Assembly (NCBI RefSeq): GCF_001050375.1
Contig: NZ_KQ130491.1
Location: 1 to 64,000, forward strand
Length of the DNA: 64,000 bases
Origin: Catenovulum maritimum
Lineage (GTDB): Bacteria > Pseudomonadota > Gammaproteobacteria > Enterobacterales > Alteromonadaceae
Direction: 5' to 3'
Shown: one piece after another, positions 62,927 to 64,000 of the stretch
Layout of the letters: each line of letters starts with the position of its first letter
Position numbering within the stretch: the first letter of the stretch is position 1
Translations under genes and position numbers: made by a program
Notes under the pieces: generated by a model
Told to the model about the DNA's origin: nothing
Databases searched by the model: none
Seen by the model: only the letters and a program-made list of their open reading frames with translations

Positions 62927-63903
62927 GCCGATGTAGCCATTCCAAATAATAAATACTGGTACGCGATAAAGCTAAATAATAAAACGCCGCCTTCTACCCG
63001 ATTAATGCTTCTTGGGCCTTTAATACCAATTGCCATTAAAATGAGTAAAACCGTCACACCTAGCATAATCCAGCTATCTCTTGTGACTGCTGATGGGTCG
63101 ATAGCGCCAGGTGCAATTAATGCTGGGATACATAAAACCGCTAAGGCATTGAATATATTTGAGCCAACTATGCTACCAAGTGCTAAATCATCTTCATTTT
63201 TCAGAATACCCGCGATTGATGCTGCTAATTCGGGTAAAGATGTACCAATCGCAATTATGGTTAAACCGATAATGAGATCACTTAAACCGAAAAATTTAGC
63301 AATTTCTACCGCTGAACCAACTAAAAATTCAGAGCTAATGAGTAATAATGCTAAACCGACTACCAACCACATAATTGCCTTAGAAGTCGCTACACCTTCG
63401 GGTACATCGTCTGAGACTTCTTCATCGAATAAATCTTTCTCACCCGATTTAGCTTTAGCGACTGAAGAAACCGTTAAATAGCCGATGGTTAACACAAATA
63501 AAACCAACAAAGCTATGCCTTCCCAGCGTTCAAAATTAAGGTCATATAAGAAAAATACTGCAACGGAGGAGGTTGCTAAAATGATAGGTAACTCTCTACG
63601 AATGGTCATTGAACCAACGAGCATAGGTTTTAATAATGCGGTAAAGCCTAAAACTAGGGTGATGTTTGTAATGTTTGAACCAATAACATTGCCAATCGCT
63701 GTGTCTATTTTGCCATCAATTGATGCAGTCGCTGCAACCATCATTTCAGGGGCTGAAGAACCCATAGCGACAATAGTTAAGCCGATTATTAAAGGGGACA
63801 ATCCCAGATTTCTAGCGAAAGCCGCTGCACCAAATACAAATTTGTCTGCGCTCCATACAAGGGTAGCTAAGCTGACAAGGAGAATCAGGAGTTGTTCTAA
63901 CAT
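62923..63903 (-). CDS. yrbG: YrbG-type sodium/calcium exchanger
   Basis: A 326-residue CaCA-family antiporter with two inverted halves carrying the ion-site signatures GLTIVAMGSSAPEMMVA (near 40) and GLTIIAIGTSLPELAAS (near 205), each preceded by an amphipathic helix, with an acidic loop (EKDLFDEEVSDDVPEG) in the middle. The exact ion stoichiometry is unknown. First gene of the yrbG-to-ptsO cluster; its promoter should lie in 63904-64000, where I see no clear site. Confidence 0.95.
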   Translation of the reverse strand: MLEQLLILLVSLATLVWSADKFVFGAAAFARNLGLSPLIIGLTIVAMGSSAPEMMVAATASIDGKIDTAIGNVIGSNITNITLVLGFTALLKPMLVGSMTIRRELPIILATSSVAVFFLYDLNFERWEGIALLVLFVLTIGYLTVSSVAKAKSGEKDLFDEEVSDDVPEGVATSKAIMWLVVGLALLLISSEFLVGSAVEIAKFFGLSDLIIGLTIIAIGTSLPELAASIAGILKNEDDLALGSIVGSNIFNALAVLCIPALIAPGAIDPSAVTRDSWIMLGVTVLLILMAIGIKGPRSINRVEGGVLLFSFIAYQYLLFGMATSA

Positions 63904-64000
63904 GTTATCCCTATTACTGAAAATTATTATTGGGTTTGTCTGGTCATTATACTCAATCGACTTGAATATGCGAGTAAAGCGATAGTCTGTTTAAGCAATA

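Overview
The window comes from the chromosome of an AT-rich marine gammaproteobacterium, most likely of the order Alteromonadales. A polysaccharide-degrading Catenovulum-like or Alteromonas-like relative fits best. This is inferred from the gene orders yrbG-kdsD-kdsC-lptC-lptA-lptB-rpoN-hpf-ptsN-rapZ-ptsO and radC-rpmB-rpmG, from the yihY-pip-dtd cluster, and from secreted enzymes for agar-like (GH16) and pectic (PL3, beta-helix) polysaccharides. No rRNA, tRNA or CRISPR array was seen.

Layout. 0-9.2 kb: chromate transporter, mutM, the glnK-amtB nitrogen operon behind a sigma-54-like promoter, a RegB/RegA-type redox two-component system, a methionine-rich outer membrane protein and an RhlE-type RNA helicase. 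9.4-12.8 kb: a ZnuD-like zinc receptor with His/Glu-rich loops behind a near-consensus Zur box, then a DUF3465 gene broken by a 262-bp MITE whose removal restores the frame exactly. 12.8-19.9 kb: an orphan hybrid kinase, a SIMPL-domain protein preceded by an attC-like sequence, and a cupin/flavin-binding/GST operon divergent from a LysR regulator. 20-22.2 kb is the most mobile part: a REP-bounded remnant of a REP-associated tyrosine transposase, a 100-bp direct repeat, and three orphan genes separated by integron-like attC sites with no integrase in view.

22.4-33.3 kb: GH16 enzyme, small metabolic genes, a tightly overlapped operon (GIN-domain protein, YtrA-type GntR regulator, ABC ATPase, permease) behind a 40-bp perfect-arm palindrome, a large surface gluzincin-propeller-barrel protein, an FKBP and a ricin-PL3 pectate lyase. 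33.4-50 kb: modF with a decayed first ATPase domain, an LPD1-domain protein, lysA-lptM divergent from cyaY, an esterase, a diguanylate cyclase, yihY-pip-dtd, a ceramidase-like membrane protein, a catalytically dead HD-GYP protein, a DyP peroxidase, a WD40 lipoprotein, slmA and coaBC. 50-64 kb is conserved core: rpmB-rpmG, darP, pmbA, mgtE, the nitrogen-PTS/rpoN cluster and the LPS transport and Kdo genes.

Functional links: RpoN (58.1-59.6 kb) probably drives glnK-amtB at the other end of the window, with PtsN/NPr giving a second nitrogen input. KdsD, KdsC and LptA/B/C/M serve outer-membrane LPS assembly. Accessory material is concentrated at 12-22 kb; from 50 kb onward the DNA is ordinary core except for the beta-helix lipoprotein.
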